From: Streptomyces mesophilus
Lineage (GTDB): Bacteria; Actinomycetota; Actinomycetes; Streptomycetales; Streptomycetaceae
Direction of reading: 5' to 3'
NCBI RefSeq assembly: GCF_011044995.1
Contig: NZ_JAAKZW010000042.1
Location: forward strand, 1 to 41,253
Length of the DNA: 41,253 nucleotides
Shown: one piece after another, positions 16,198 to 25,005 of the stretch
How the letters are laid out: each line of letters starts with the position of its first letter
Numbering within the stretch: the first letter of the stretch is position 1
Position numbers and translations under genes: made by a program
Notes under the pieces: model-generated
Databases searched by the model: none
The model's input: the letters and a program-made list of their open reading frames with translations, nothing else
What the model was told of the DNA's origin: nothing

Positions 16198-17081
16198 GCG
16201 TCCCCGTGATCAGTCCCGCCGAACTCGCGCGGACCCGGGCCCTGCACCCCGAGGCCGTCGCGGAGGCCGCCGCACGCAGACGCCGCAGAGCACTCATCGG
16301 CGCCGGCGGACGGCTGCTGATCATCGCCGCCGACCATCCGGCGCGCGGCGCGCTCTCCGTCGGCGGCCGGCAGCTCGCCATGGCCAACCGGCTCGACCTT
16401 CTCGGCCGTCTCTGCCTGGCCCTTGAACACCCGGGTGTGGACGGCGTGTTGGCCACCGCCGACATCCTCGACGACCTGCTCCTTCTCGGGGCGCTCGACG
16501 ACAAGGTGGCGCTCGGCTCCATGAACCGGGGCGGGCTCGCCGGCTCGGTCTTCGAGCTCGACGACCGCTTCACCGGCTACCGGCCCGCCGACCTCGAGCG
16601 CTCGGGGCTCGACGGCGGCAAGCTGCTGCTGCGGATCGACTACGACGACCCCGGCTCGCTCGCCACCCTGCACTCCAGCGCCCGGGTCATCGACGACATG
16701 GCGGAGCGCCGGCTGCCGGTGTTCGTCGAGCCGTTCGTGTCACGGCGCGTCGACGGTCGCCTGGGCAACGACCTGTCCGCCGAGGCCGTCACCACCTCCA
16801 TCGCCATCGCCTCCGGACTCGCCGGCACCTCCGCGTACACCTGGCTGAAGGTGCCCGTGACCGAGAACCCGGACGACATGGCGCGCGTCATGGCGGCCTC
16901 GACGCTGCCGTCCGTGATCCTCGGCGGCGATACGCATGCCGATCAGGACGCCGCGTACGAGAAGTGGCGGGGGGCCCTGCAACTGCCCACCGTGCAAGGG
17001 CTTGTCGTGGGCCGTTCGCTGCTCTATCCGCCGGATGACGATGTGGCGGCGGCCGTCCAGACCGCTGTGGGCCTGCTGTAG
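16194..17081 (+). CDS. Class I aldolase-like barrel protein of the iol operon (Cgl0158 family)
   Basis: The 295-residue TIM-barrel protein belongs to the DeoC/LacD-like group found in actinobacterial inositol operons in place of IolJ. It has LIIAADHPARGAL near 45, KLLLRIDYDDPGS, and TSAYTWLKVPV with Lys219 as the probable Schiff-base lysine, then SVILGGDTHAD. The likely reaction is cleavage of 2-deoxy-5-keto-gluconate 6-phosphate, the product of IolC, into dihydroxyacetone phosphate and malonate semialdehyde. That assignment rests on operon position between iolC and iolB and on the lysine; I do not know of biochemical proof. The GTG start overlaps the iolC stop, so translation is coupled. Confidence 0.8.
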   Translation: MSVPVISPAELARTRALHPEAVAEAAARRRRRALIGAGGRLLIIAADHPARGALSVGGRQLAMANRLDLLGRLCLALEHPGVDGVLATADILDDLLLLGALDDKVALGSMNRGGLAGSVFELDDRFTGYRPADLERSGLDGGKLLLRIDYDDPGSLATLHSSARVIDDMAERRLPVFVEPFVSRRVDGRLGNDLSAEAVTTSIAIASGLAGTSAYTWLKVPVTENPDDMARVMAASTLPSVILGGDTHADQDAAYEKWRGALQLPTVQGLVVGRSLLYPPDDDVAAAVQTAVGLL

Positions 17082-17094
17082 GGAGTGAGTCGCG

Positions 17095-17922
17095 ATGCAT
17101 GTACGGGCAGGGGAGACGGCGCACGGGCCGTACGCCCTGGACATCGACCCGGAGCGGGCCGGATGGACGTTCGCGTCCCTGCGGGTGCTCGATCTGCCGC
17201 CGGGCGGTTCGCACACCTTGGTGAGCGGCGGCAGCGAGTGGATCGTGCTGCCGCTGACCGGGGGCTGCACCGTTTATGTGAACGGCATGATGATCGAACT
17301 CGGCGGGCGCAAGGATGTCTACGCGGGTGCCACCGATTTCGCGTACGTACCGCGTGACGCCCACACCCAGATCGCCTCCGCCGTGGGAGGCCGGTTCGCT
17401 TTGGCAGGAGCGAAATGCGAGCGGAGACTCCCGGCTCGCTACGGCCCCGCGGCGGAGGTTCCCATCGAACGCCGGGGCAGCGGCCGCTGTACGCGGGAGG
17501 TCCGCAACTTCGCCGCGGCCGCCCCCGCCGGAGGCGATGGTGGACGCAGTTTCGAGTGCGACCGGCTGATCGCGGTCGAGGTGCTCACCCCAGGCGGCAA
17601 CTGGTCCTCGTATCCGCCCCACAAGCACGACGAGCACGTGCCGGACGTGGAGAGCGAGTTGGAGGAGATCTACTACTTCGAGATCGACGGCGGCCCGGAA
17701 GGCCTCGGCTACCAGCGCGTGAGCCCGTCCCGCGACGGCGGTACGGATGTGCTCGCCGAAGTCCGTACGAGGGACGCGGTCCTGGTCCCGGACGGCTGGC
17801 ACGGGCCTTCCATCGCGCAGCCAGGGCACGACATGTACTACCTGAACGTGATGGCCGGTCCGGGCGCGGGCCGTGAGTGGCGGATCCGGTTCCACCCCGA
17901 CTATGCGGAGGGTTACCGATGA
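17095..17922 (+). CDS. iolB: 5-deoxy-glucuronate isomerase IolB
   Basis: IolB converts 5-deoxy-glucuronate to 2-deoxy-5-keto-gluconate, the step between IolD and IolC. The 275-residue protein is a bicupin: an N-terminal barrel (RVLDLPPGGSHTL, EWIVLPLTGGCTVYVNG) and a C-terminal one with the metal site YPPHKHDEHVPDVESELEEIYYFEID. The ending NVMAGPGAGREWRIRFHPDYAEGYR resembles IolB proteins. The ATG at 17095 follows GGGAGTGAG, 13 bases after the aldolase stop. Its TGA overlaps the iolD ATG (ATGA). Confidence 0.94.
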   Translation: MHVRAGETAHGPYALDIDPERAGWTFASLRVLDLPPGGSHTLVSGGSEWIVLPLTGGCTVYVNGMMIELGGRKDVYAGATDFAYVPRDAHTQIASAVGGRFALAGAKCERRLPARYGPAAEVPIERRGSGRCTREVRNFAAAAPAGGDGGRSFECDRLIAVEVLTPGGNWSSYPPHKHDEHVPDVESELEEIYYFEIDGGPEGLGYQRVSPSRDGGTDVLAEVRTRDAVLVPDGWHGPSIAQPGHDMYYLNVMAGPGAGREWRIRFHPDYAEGYR

Positions 17923-19814
17923 AACTCACCGTGGCCCAGGCGCTCGTACGCTTCCTGTCCCGGCAGTACAGCGAACGCGACGGGACCCGGCAGCGGCTGA
18001 TCACCGCGACCTGGGGGATCTTCGGGCACGGGAACGTGGCCGGCCTCGGGCAGGCACTCGTCGAGTACGGCGACGCGATGCCCTTCCACCAGGGGCGCAA
18101 CGAGCAGGCGATGGTGCACGCGGCGGTCGGGTACGCGCGGCACTCGCGGCGCCTGTCCACGCACGCGGTGACCACCTCCATCGGCCCCGGGGCCACCAAT
18201 CTGGTGACCGGCGCCGCGCTCGCCACCGTCAACCACCTGCCCGTACTGCTGCTGCCGGGCGACGTCTTCGCGGCGCGGCCCGCCGACCCCGTACTGCAAC
18301 AGCTCGAAGTGCCGTACGCGGGCGATGTGTCGGTGAACGACTGTCTGCGGCCGGTGTCGAAGTACTTCGACCGGATCACCCGCCCCGAGGCGCTGATCCC
18401 GGCGGCGCTGAGCGCGATGCGGGTGCTTGCGGATCCCGTGGACACGGGCGCGGTGACGCTCGCGCTGCCGCAGGACGTGCAGGCCGAGGCGTACGACTGG
18501 CCCGAGGAGTTCTTCCGGGAGCGGGTGTGGCGGATCCCGCGGCCGCAGGTGGACGAACGCGACCTGAACGAGGCGGTCGCGCTGATCCGCCGTTCACGGC
18601 GGCCGCTCGTCATCGCGGGCGGCGGTGTCCGTCACGCCGGAGCCGAGGCCGCCCTGAAGGCGTTCGCCGACAGCACGAAGATCCCGGTCGCCTCGACCCA
18701 GGCGGGCAAGGGATCGCTGCCCCACGACCACCCCGCCGACCTCGGCGGGATCGGGCACACGGGCACGGCCGCCGCGGACCATATCGCCCGCACCGCCGAT
18801 GTGGTGATCGGGATCGGCACGCGTTACACCGACTTCACGACGGCCTCGGGCACGCTCTTCGAGCACCCGGATGTGCGCTTCGTGAACCTCAACATCGCCG
18901 GGTTCGACTCCCACAAGATGGGCGGGATCTCACTTGTCGGGGACGCGGCCGCCGGGCTGATGCAGCTGAGGTACCTCCTCACGGAGCGCACCGCGGACAC
19001 CGAGCTGATCCCCGCCTACCGCCTGCTCAGGTCGTACGCGACCGAGTACGGCCGGGCCAAGGCGGAGTGGGACTCCCTGGTCACCAAGGCCTACGCGGCG
19101 CCCGACGAGGAGGCACGGCCCGCGCAGGCCCAAGTGCTCGGTGTCCTGGACGAGTTGGCCGACGACCGCGACGTCCTCATCAACGCCGCGGGATCCCTGC
19201 CCGGCGATCTGCACAAGTTGTGGCGCACCCGCCGCAGCGACCAGTACCACGTCGAGTACGGCTACTCCTGCATGGGCTACGAGATCCCGGCGGCCATCGG
19301 CGTCAAGCTCGCAGACCCCGCGCGCGAGGTCTGGGCGCTGGTCGGCGACGGGACGTATCTGATGATGCCGACCGAACTCGTCACCGCCGTGCAGGAAGGG
19401 ATCGCGATCAAGGTCGTGATCCTGCAGAACCACGGGTACGCGTCGATCGGCGGCCTGAGCGAGTCGGTCGGGGCCGAGGGGTTCGCGACCGGATACCGGT
19501 ACCGGGCCGAGGACGGGACGTACACCGGGGACCCGCTGCCGGTGGATCTCGCGGCCAACGCGGAGAGCCTCGGGATGCGGGTGCTGCGCGCCAAGACCGT
19601 ACGTGAGCTGCGGGAAGCTCTCCGCGAAGCGCGCGCGGCGACCGTTCCCACATGTGTCTACGTCGAGACCGAATCCGCAGACACAGTGTCGGGCGTGCCA
19701 CCCGCGCAGGCGTGGTGGGATGTTCCCGTGGCCGAGACCGCGAGCCGCAAGGCGGCGGTCGAGGCGCGCCGGACCTATGAGAGGCGAGTGCGGGCCCGTA
19801 GGCGTCATCTGTGA
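17919..19814 (+). CDS. iolD: Trihydroxycyclohexane-1,2-dione hydrolase IolD (ThDP-dependent)
   Basis: IolD opens the ring of 3D-(3,5/4)-trihydroxycyclohexane-1,2-dione to give 5-deoxy-glucuronate. The 631-residue protein is a thiamine-diphosphate enzyme of the acetolactate synthase fold: Glu62 in QGRNEQAM is the cofactor-activating glutamate, SIGPGATNLVTGAA follows, the middle domain has VIAGGGVRHAGAE, and the ThDP/Mg motif starts at VGDGTYLM (Asp477). The ATG at 17919 overlaps the iolB stop; a longer reading would add 14 residues encoded within iolB. A 15-bp direct repeat covers its stop codon. The gap to mmsA is 52 bases. Confidence 0.95.
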   Translation: MKLTVAQALVRFLSRQYSERDGTRQRLITATWGIFGHGNVAGLGQALVEYGDAMPFHQGRNEQAMVHAAVGYARHSRRLSTHAVTTSIGPGATNLVTGAALATVNHLPVLLLPGDVFAARPADPVLQQLEVPYAGDVSVNDCLRPVSKYFDRITRPEALIPAALSAMRVLADPVDTGAVTLALPQDVQAEAYDWPEEFFRERVWRIPRPQVDERDLNEAVALIRRSRRPLVIAGGGVRHAGAEAALKAFADSTKIPVASTQAGKGSLPHDHPADLGGIGHTGTAAADHIARTADVVIGIGTRYTDFTTASGTLFEHPDVRFVNLNIAGFDSHKMGGISLVGDAAAGLMQLRYLLTERTADTELIPAYRLLRSYATEYGRAKAEWDSLVTKAYAAPDEEARPAQAQVLGVLDELADDRDVLINAAGSLPGDLHKLWRTRRSDQYHVEYGYSCMGYEIPAAIGVKLADPAREVWALVGDGTYLMMPTELVTAVQEGIAIKVVILQNHGYASIGGLSESVGAEGFATGYRYRAEDGTYTGDPLPVDLAANAESLGMRVLRAKTVRELREALREARAATVPTCVYVETESADTVSGVPPAQAWWDVPVAETASRKAAVEARRTYERRVRARRRHL

Positions 19815-19839
19815 CCGTCGGCCCGGCGCCATCTGTGAC
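19801..19839 (+). repeat. Short direct repeat duplicating the iolD stop
   Basis: GGCGTCATCTGTGAC (19801-19815) and GGCGCCATCTGTGAC (19825-19839) differ at one base and are offset by 24. The first includes the iolD TGA. It looks like a small tandem duplication in the iolD-mmsA gap. Confidence 0.7.
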
Positions 19840-19866
19840 AACCAGCAGGAGTTCGAGGAGTACGCC

Positions 19867-21381
19867 ATGACGAACGCCGTGACGAAGACCGTGCACCACT
19901 GGATCGGTGGCAAGACGGTCGAGGGCGCCTCGGGCCGCTCGGGGCCGGTCACCGACCCGGCGACCGGCGCCGTGACCACGCAGGTCGACTTCGCCTCCGT
20001 CGAGGAGGTGGACGCGGCGGTCGCCGCCGCGAAGGAGGCCTGGGCGACCTGGGGGCAGTCCTCGCTGGCCCAGCGCACCACCGTCCTGTTCAAGTTCCGT
20101 GCGCTGCTCGACGCGAACCGTGACGCGATCGCCGAGCTGATCACCGCCGAGCACGGCAAGGTGCACTCGGACGCGCTCGGCGAGGTCGCGCGCGGTCTGG
20201 AGATCGTGGACCTCGCCTGCGGGATCACCGTGCAGCTGAAGGGCGAGCTGTCGACCTCCGTGTCCAGCCGTGTGGACGTGGCCTCGATCCGGCAGCCGCT
20301 CGGTGTGGTCGCGGGCATCACGCCCTTCAACTTCCCGGCCATGGTGCCGATGTGGATGTTCCCGCTGGCCATCGCGTGCGGCAACACCTTCGTGCTCAAG
20401 CCCTCGGAGAAGGACCCGTCGGCGGCCATGAAGATCGCCGAGCTGCTCGCCGAAGCGGGCCTGCCCGACGGTGTGTTCAACGTCCTGCACGGTGACAAGG
20501 TGGCCGTGGACCGGCTCCTGGAGCACCCGGACGTCTCGGCGGTCTCCTTCGTCGGCTCGACCCCGATCGCCCGCTACATCCACACCACCGCCTCCGCCAA
20601 CGGCAAGCGCGTCCAGGCGCTCGGCGGCGCCAAGAACCACATGCTGGTCCTGCCCGACGCCGACCTCGACGCGGCCGCCGACGCGGCTGTCTCGGCGGCG
20701 TACGGCTCGGCGGGCGAGCGCTGCATGGCCATCTCCGCCGTGGTCGCCGTCGGTTCGACCGGTGACGAGCTGGTCGCGAAGATCCGCGAGCGCGCCGAGA
20801 AGATCAAGATCGGTCCGGGCAACGACCCGGCGTCCGAGATGGGCCCCCTGATCACCGCGGCCCACCGCGACAAGGTGGCCTCGTACGTGCACGGTGCCGC
20901 GGACCAGGGCTCCGAGGTCGTCCTCGACGGCACGGGTTACACCGTCGAGGGCCACGAGGACGGCCACTGGATCGGGCTCTCGCTGCTCGACCGCGTCCCC
21001 GTCACGGCCGACGCGTACAAGGACGAGATCTTCGGCCCGGTCCTGTGCGTCCTGCGCGTCGACACGTACGAGGAGGGCCTGGCCCTCATCAACAACTCGC
21101 CCTTCGGCAACGGCACCGCGATCTTCACCCGCGACGGCGGCGCGGCCCGCCGCTTCCAGCTGGAGGTCGAGGCCGGCATGGTCGGCGTCAACGTCCCGAT
21201 CCCGGTCCCCGTCGGCTACCACAGCTTCGGCGGCTGGAAGGACTCGCTCTTCGGCGACCACCACATCTACGGCAACGACGGCACGCACTTCTACACCCGC
21301 GGCAAGGTCGTCACGACCCGCTGGCCGGACCCGTCCGAGGCGCCGGCCGGCGTGGACTTGGGCTTCCCGCGCAACCACTGA
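19867..21381 (+). CDS. mmsA: CoA-acylating methylmalonate/malonate semialdehyde dehydrogenase
   Basis: The enzyme (MmsA/IolA) oxidises malonate semialdehyde with CoA and NAD+ to acetyl-CoA and CO2, the last step of the inositol pathway; homologs also act in valine breakdown. The 504-residue protein has the aldehyde dehydrogenase fold with GITPFNFPAMVPMWMFP, the nucleotide loop SFVGSTPIARYI, and the catalytic Cys286 in SAGERCMAIS. No conventional general-base glutamate stands before it, as in CoA-acylating members. The ATG at 19867 follows GAGGAG; a longer reading is untranslated spacer. Its TGA directly abuts the stop of the convergent downstream gene, with no terminator between them. Confidence 0.95.
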   Translation: MTNAVTKTVHHWIGGKTVEGASGRSGPVTDPATGAVTTQVDFASVEEVDAAVAAAKEAWATWGQSSLAQRTTVLFKFRALLDANRDAIAELITAEHGKVHSDALGEVARGLEIVDLACGITVQLKGELSTSVSSRVDVASIRQPLGVVAGITPFNFPAMVPMWMFPLAIACGNTFVLKPSEKDPSAAMKIAELLAEAGLPDGVFNVLHGDKVAVDRLLEHPDVSAVSFVGSTPIARYIHTTASANGKRVQALGGAKNHMLVLPDADLDAAADAAVSAAYGSAGERCMAISAVVAVGSTGDELVAKIRERAEKIKIGPGNDPASEMGPLITAAHRDKVASYVHGAADQGSEVVLDGTGYTVEGHEDGHWIGLSLLDRVPVTADAYKDEIFGPVLCVLRVDTYEEGLALINNSPFGNGTAIFTRDGGAARRFQLEVEAGMVGVNVPIPVPVGYHSFGGWKDSLFGDHHIYGNDGTHFYTRGKVVTTRWPDPSEAPAGVDLGFPRNH

Positions 21382-22140
21382 TCACATGGCGGTCTTCGCC
21401 GCGGCGGCCTCTCTCACCGCCGCCGCGGCGAAGCCGCGGATCACAGGGTGCGGGCGGGTGCCGGCGTCGGTCAGTTCCGGTTGGAACAAGGTGGCGAGGA
21501 AGAACGGGTGGCCCGGTAGCTCGGCGACGCGGACGGCGCCTTCGTCGTCCGTACCGCTGAAGTGCAGGCCGTGCTCGCGCAGGGTGCCCAGATAGTCCTC
21601 CACCAGGGCGTACGAGCAGTGGTAGCGCTCCAGTGACCGCTCGGTGCCGAGGAGTTCCCGTGCCAGGGTGCCCGGCTCGAGGCGGACGGCGCCCTCGTGT
21701 CCGACCAGGGAGCACGCGAGCGGCACGATCAGCTGCCTCTCGGCCGTCGGGTCGTTCTCGGCGTGCGCGGCATCGGCGAGACCGCAGACGTTCCGTGCGA
21801 ACTCCAGGACCGCGTGCTGGAATCCGCCGCAGGTCCCGAGGAACGGGATGCGCTGTTCCCGTGCGGTGCGCACGGCCCTGAGGGCGCCCGCCTCGCTGCG
21901 GTAGGGGCTGCCCGGCAGCACCCAGATCCCGTCGAAGCCGTCCACCCCCTGGGCGGCCGCCTCCTCGGTCGGAATCCAGTACGCCTCCAGATCGAGGTGC
22001 TCGCGCTCGCGCAGCGCGCCGATGAGGCCCGGGATGCGGGTGTGGGAGCGGACGTTGGGGGAGCGGTCGCCGACGAGGGCGATACGCGCTGCGCGTGCTG
22101 TATGTGCTTCTTGTCCCGTAACGGGCAGGGCAGTCGTCAT
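21382..22140 (-). CDS. CTP-synthase C-terminal-region-related protein (class I glutamine-amidotransferase-like)
   Basis: The 252-residue protein matches the glutaminase half of CTP synthase without its synthetase half: RIALVGDRSPNVRSH at the start, GIWVLPGSPYRSE, and the nucleophile elbow PFLGTCGGFQHAV with Cys104. The usual triad His-x-Glu is FQPE here (Gln220, Glu222), so glutamine hydrolysis by the normal triad is doubtful. Related proteins in other bacteria can have selenocysteine at the nucleophile; here it is TGC. It is divergent from a LysR regulator, with a LysR-type palindrome between them, so that regulator probably controls it. The reaction is unknown. Confidence 0.75.
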   Translation of the reverse strand: MTTALPVTGQEAHTARAARIALVGDRSPNVRSHTRIPGLIGALREREHLDLEAYWIPTEEAAAQGVDGFDGIWVLPGSPYRSEAGALRAVRTAREQRIPFLGTCGGFQHAVLEFARNVCGLADAAHAENDPTAERQLIVPLACSLVGHEGAVRLEPGTLARELLGTERSLERYHCSYALVEDYLGTLREHGLHFSGTDDEGAVRVAELPGHPFFLATLFQPELTDAGTRPHPVIRGFAAAAVREAAAAKTAM

Positions 22141-22190
22141 GTCCGCATCGTGAGCCCGGAGCCCACATCAGGTCCAACGATGATTCCTGG

Positions 22191-22219
22191 AGGCTGCATC
22201 AGCAGTACTGATGCAGCCT
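22191..22219. promoter_or_regulatory. LysR-type binding palindrome (ATC-N9-GAT)
   Basis: AGGCTGCATCAG (22191-22202) and CTGATGCAGCCT (22208-22219) are perfect 12-bp arms around CAGTA. The core has the ATC-N9-GAT / T-N11-A form typical of LysR-type sites. It lies between the divergent LysR gene and the amidotransferase-like gene. Confidence 0.8.
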
Positions 22220-22257
22220 GGTGCGGCCCGATACGGCCTGATACAGACTGACGGACG
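22208..22257 (+). repeat. Helically phased 10-bp repeat array
   Basis: Starting at the right arm of the palindrome, decamers run head to tail: CTGATGCAGC, CTGGTGCGGC, CCGATACGGC, CTGATACAGA, then a weak CTGACGGACG ending at the first base of the LysR start codon. The consensus is CTGATRCRGC. The ten-base period puts all copies on one DNA face. Confidence 0.75.
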
Positions 22258-23165
22258 TGGATCCTCATCTCCTGCGGACGTTCGTCGCCGTCGTCGACCA
22301 GGGTTCGTTCTCCGTCGCGGCGAGCACGCTCGGCTATACGCAGTCGGCCGTCTCCCAGCACATCGCGGCCCTCGAATCCGACCTCGGCGCACCGCTGTTG
22401 ACCCGCCGGCCCGTCGCCCCGACCGCGGCCGGGGCCCGGCTCATGGAGCACGCCCGCCCGCTGCTCCTGCGCCTCGACGCGGCCCGCGCCGATCTGGCCC
22501 GGCTCAACCAGGCGCCACAGCAAGGGATTTCCCTCGCCTGTACGCCGCTGTCGCACCCCGCGCTCCTTGCCGCACCCCTGCCGGGGGACCGTCCGAGCCT
22601 CAGGGTCCTGGGCCGGGACGAAGCACTGAGAGCCGTGACATCAGGCGAGGTCGACCTCGCCCTCGTGGACGGAGCGGCCGCTCCCAGCGACCCGCTCGCG
22701 CTCGCGGACCTCGGGCCGCTCACCACCGTGCGGGTCGCCGAGGAGTCCTTGGCGGTCGTGCTGCCCGCCCAGCACCCCCTCGCCGGCCGTCCCTCCGTAC
22801 GCCTCGCGGACCTGAGCGAGGCGCACTGGATCGACGCCCCCGACACGGGAGTTCCGCTGCCGCGGCTGCGGGTGGCGGCGGGCACCGACGGGTTCCGCGC
22901 CCGTACGACCTACGAAGGCACGGACGTCCTCACCCTCGGTGCCCTGGTCCGCGCGGGCCACGGACTCACCGTGCTGCCGGACTCCACGGCGCGGCGGCTG
23001 CACGGCGTGACCGTGACCGCGGTCTCGGCGCCGCACATCGTGCACCGGGTCGAGATGGTGCACGGGCGGCTGCCGCGGGGAGCGGCGCGTGAGCTGGTGG
23101 AGCGGATCGGAGCGGGGGAGGGCGGACCCGGGCAGGTCACGAGCCCTGCATCTGCTCCTCGATGA
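22257..23165 (+). CDS. LysR-family transcriptional regulator
   Basis: The 302-residue protein has the LysR winged HTH at the N-terminus (LLRTFVAVVDQGSFSVAASTLGYTQSAVSQHIAALESDLGAPLLTR) and a periplasmic-binding-like effector domain. It opens with GTG at 22257; no Shine-Dalgarno is present, because a repeat array runs right up to the start, so leaderless or weak initiation is likely. It is divergent from the amidotransferase-like gene and probably regulates it and itself. The 3' end overlaps the convergent lipoprotein gene by 29 bases. The effector is unknown. Confidence 0.9.
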   Translation: MDPHLLRTFVAVVDQGSFSVAASTLGYTQSAVSQHIAALESDLGAPLLTRRPVAPTAAGARLMEHARPLLLRLDAARADLARLNQAPQQGISLACTPLSHPALLAAPLPGDRPSLRVLGRDEALRAVTSGEVDLALVDGAAAPSDPLALADLGPLTTVRVAEESLAVVLPAQHPLAGRPSVRLADLSEAHWIDAPDTGVPLPRLRVAAGTDGFRARTTYEGTDVLTLGALVRAGHGLTVLPDSTARRLHGVTVTAVSAPHIVHRVEMVHGRLPRGAARELVERIGAGEGGPGQVTSPASAPR

Positions 23166-23931
23166 TCTTGGACAGGTCGGCGGTGTCCTTCGCGGGCGGC
23201 GCCGTGATCTTCTTCGCGGCGCCGAACTTCTTGAAGTCCATGCTCATCTTCATGGCGCCCATGTCCTGCTTGATGCGGACCGGCATGTTCTGGCCGTCGA
23301 GCCAGATCTCCATGGTGACCTTGTCGAAGTCCTTGCCGATCGCGTTGGCGAGTCCTTCCCCGGCGCCGCCGAGCGAGTCCGCGGGGAACGTGGTCCTGTA
23401 GTGCGTCGTCTTCTTGCCGAGGACCGTCTCCTCGCCGACCTTCTCGACGTCCTTGGCGTCCTTGATGCCACGCAGGCCGGACGTCGGGTCGCCGGACACG
23501 GCGACCTGCTCGGCGGCCTCCTCGCCGAGCACGGCCGATACCTCGACCTTCGCCCAGTGCTTGTTCGCCAGCGGGCCCGCGGCCTGCGGCTGCACGTTGT
23601 AGTAGTAGGCGCCGTCGACGAGCAGCGCGCGCACCTTGTCGCCCTCCACCAGGGCGCTCATCCCGGCGGCCGCGGCGTCCATCCGCACGTCGTACGCCAT
23701 CCCGCCGCCCTTGCCCCAGGCGAAGGTGCCTTCCATGGCGATGGGGTCGCCCTGGCCGAGGTCCGTGCTCATCGCGACCTCGGCCGAGCCGGCCTTCTGC
23801 GTCTGGTCGGACGCCTTGGTCAGCGCACTCAGGAGCGCCGCGCCGGTGTCGACGGTCGAGCCCGCTCCGCAAGCGGTGGCGCCGGCTGCGAGGACGACGA
23901 GGGCGGCCGTGGCCGCGAGGGTGCGCTTCAT
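23137..23931 (-). CDS. Secreted lipoprotein of the LppX/LprAFG-like type
   Basis: The 264-residue protein begins MKRTLAATAALVVLAAG with a lipobox ending ATAC at Cys21, so it is exported and lipid-anchored. The mature part (LLSALTKASDQTQKAGSAEV, DVRMDAAAAGMSALVEGDKVRALLVDGAYYYN, YRTTFPADSL, MEIWLDGQNMPVRIKQDMG) reads as the half-barrel of LppX/LprG-like lipoproteins, which carry lipids in mycobacteria; the Streptomyces ligand is unknown. GAGG lies about ten bases before the ATG. It is convergent and overlapping with the LysR gene and has no obvious partner. Confidence 0.82.
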   Translation of the reverse strand: MKRTLAATAALVVLAAGATACGAGSTVDTGAALLSALTKASDQTQKAGSAEVAMSTDLGQGDPIAMEGTFAWGKGGGMAYDVRMDAAAAGMSALVEGDKVRALLVDGAYYYNVQPQAAGPLANKHWAKVEVSAVLGEEAAEQVAVSGDPTSGLRGIKDAKDVEKVGEETVLGKKTTHYRTTFPADSLGGAGEGLANAIGKDFDKVTMEIWLDGQNMPVRIKQDMGAMKMSMDFKKFGAAKKITAPPAKDTADLSKIIEEQMQGS

Positions 23932-24051
23932 GAATCTCTGCCTCTGCTGGGGGTGTTCGCCTTGATCATGGCAACCCTAGGGAGGCGCGGAGGGCGTACG
24001 GCCGGACATAAGACCCGGATAAGCGGGACCTGAGTCACCAAGATCTGCGGG

Positions 24052-24978
24052 TCAGCCCGGTGGGTGCAGGAACTCGGCGGCCGCCTCGGTGACCGTTGCC
24101 GCGACGTGCGCGAGGGCGGGGACGTCGAGCTTCCACTGCTGCCAGTACAGAGGTACGTCCAGATGCTTGCCCGGCGCCAGTGCGGTGAGGGCGCCGGAGC
24201 TCAGGAGCGGTGCGGCCTGGAGGTCGGGGATCAGACCCCAGCCGAGGCCGGCGGCGACCGCGTCGAGGAATCCTTCGGACGTGGGGACGTAGTGGCGCAG
24301 CGGACCGGCGTCCGCGCGGCCGCGCGTGAGGGTGCGGACGAAGCGGTCCTGGAGCTCGTCGCGCCGGTCGTAGACCACCACCGGTGCCTGCGGCAGCCGG
24401 CGGGACAGCGGTCCCGGTGTCAGATGCCGTTCCTTGAACTCCGCGGTGGCGACCGGCAGATACCGCGAGAGGCCCAGCGGCCGTACCGTGCACCCCGCCA
24501 CCGGCTCCGCCGACGAGGTCACCGCCGCCATCACGCGGCCCTCGCGCAGCAGCTTCGCGGAGTGCCCCTCGTCCTCGCGCAGGAGCTCGAAGCAGACCGG
24601 CGGGTCCTGCGGCACCCGGATCAGGGCGGTCAGGAACCAGGTGGCCAGGGTGTCCGCGTTCACGACGATGGGCAGCCGGGCCGCCCCGCGCGGTCCGTCG
24701 TCCGCGGGGTCGTCCTCGAGTCCGAGGTCCAGGTGCGCCGCCTGCTCGAGGGCCGCGAGCTGCCGCGCGAAACGCACGACGACCTCGCCGGACTCGGTCG
24801 GCCGCACCGGCTTCGTCCGCATCAGGAGCACCCGCCCGGTGCGCTGCTCGAGGGCTTTGATCCGCTGGCTGACCGCCGAGGGCGTCAGATGCAGGGCGGC
24901 CGCCGCGGCGTCGAAGGTGCCCTCGTCGACGGCGGCGAGGAGGGTGCGGACCAGGTCGTGGGGCAGTTCCATCGGCAT
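24052..24978 (-). CDS. lysG: ArgP/LysG-type LysR regulator of amino-acid export
   Basis: This 308-residue LysR protein resembles ArgP/LysG, which senses basic amino acids and activates the LysE exporter encoded divergently, as here. The HTH is LVRTLLAAVDEGTFDAAAAALHLTPSAVSQRIKALEQRTGRVLLMRT. The ATG at 24978 (MPMELPHD) is chosen because GGAG lies six bases upstream; a much longer reading would run through the promoter region and into lysE. Inverted repeats in the 90-bp gap are likely binding sites. Confidence 0.9.
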   Translation of the reverse strand: MPMELPHDLVRTLLAAVDEGTFDAAAAALHLTPSAVSQRIKALEQRTGRVLLMRTKPVRPTESGEVVVRFARQLAALEQAAHLDLGLEDDPADDGPRGAARLPIVVNADTLATWFLTALIRVPQDPPVCFELLREDEGHSAKLLREGRVMAAVTSSAEPVAGCTVRPLGLSRYLPVATAEFKERHLTPGPLSRRLPQAPVVVYDRRDELQDRFVRTLTRGRADAGPLRHYVPTSEGFLDAVAAGLGWGLIPDLQAAPLLSSGALTALAPGKHLDVPLYWQQWKLDVPALAHVAATVTEAAAEFLHPPG

Positions 24979-25005
24979 GGCCGCTCCAGCCAGAGTCATT
25001 ACGAG

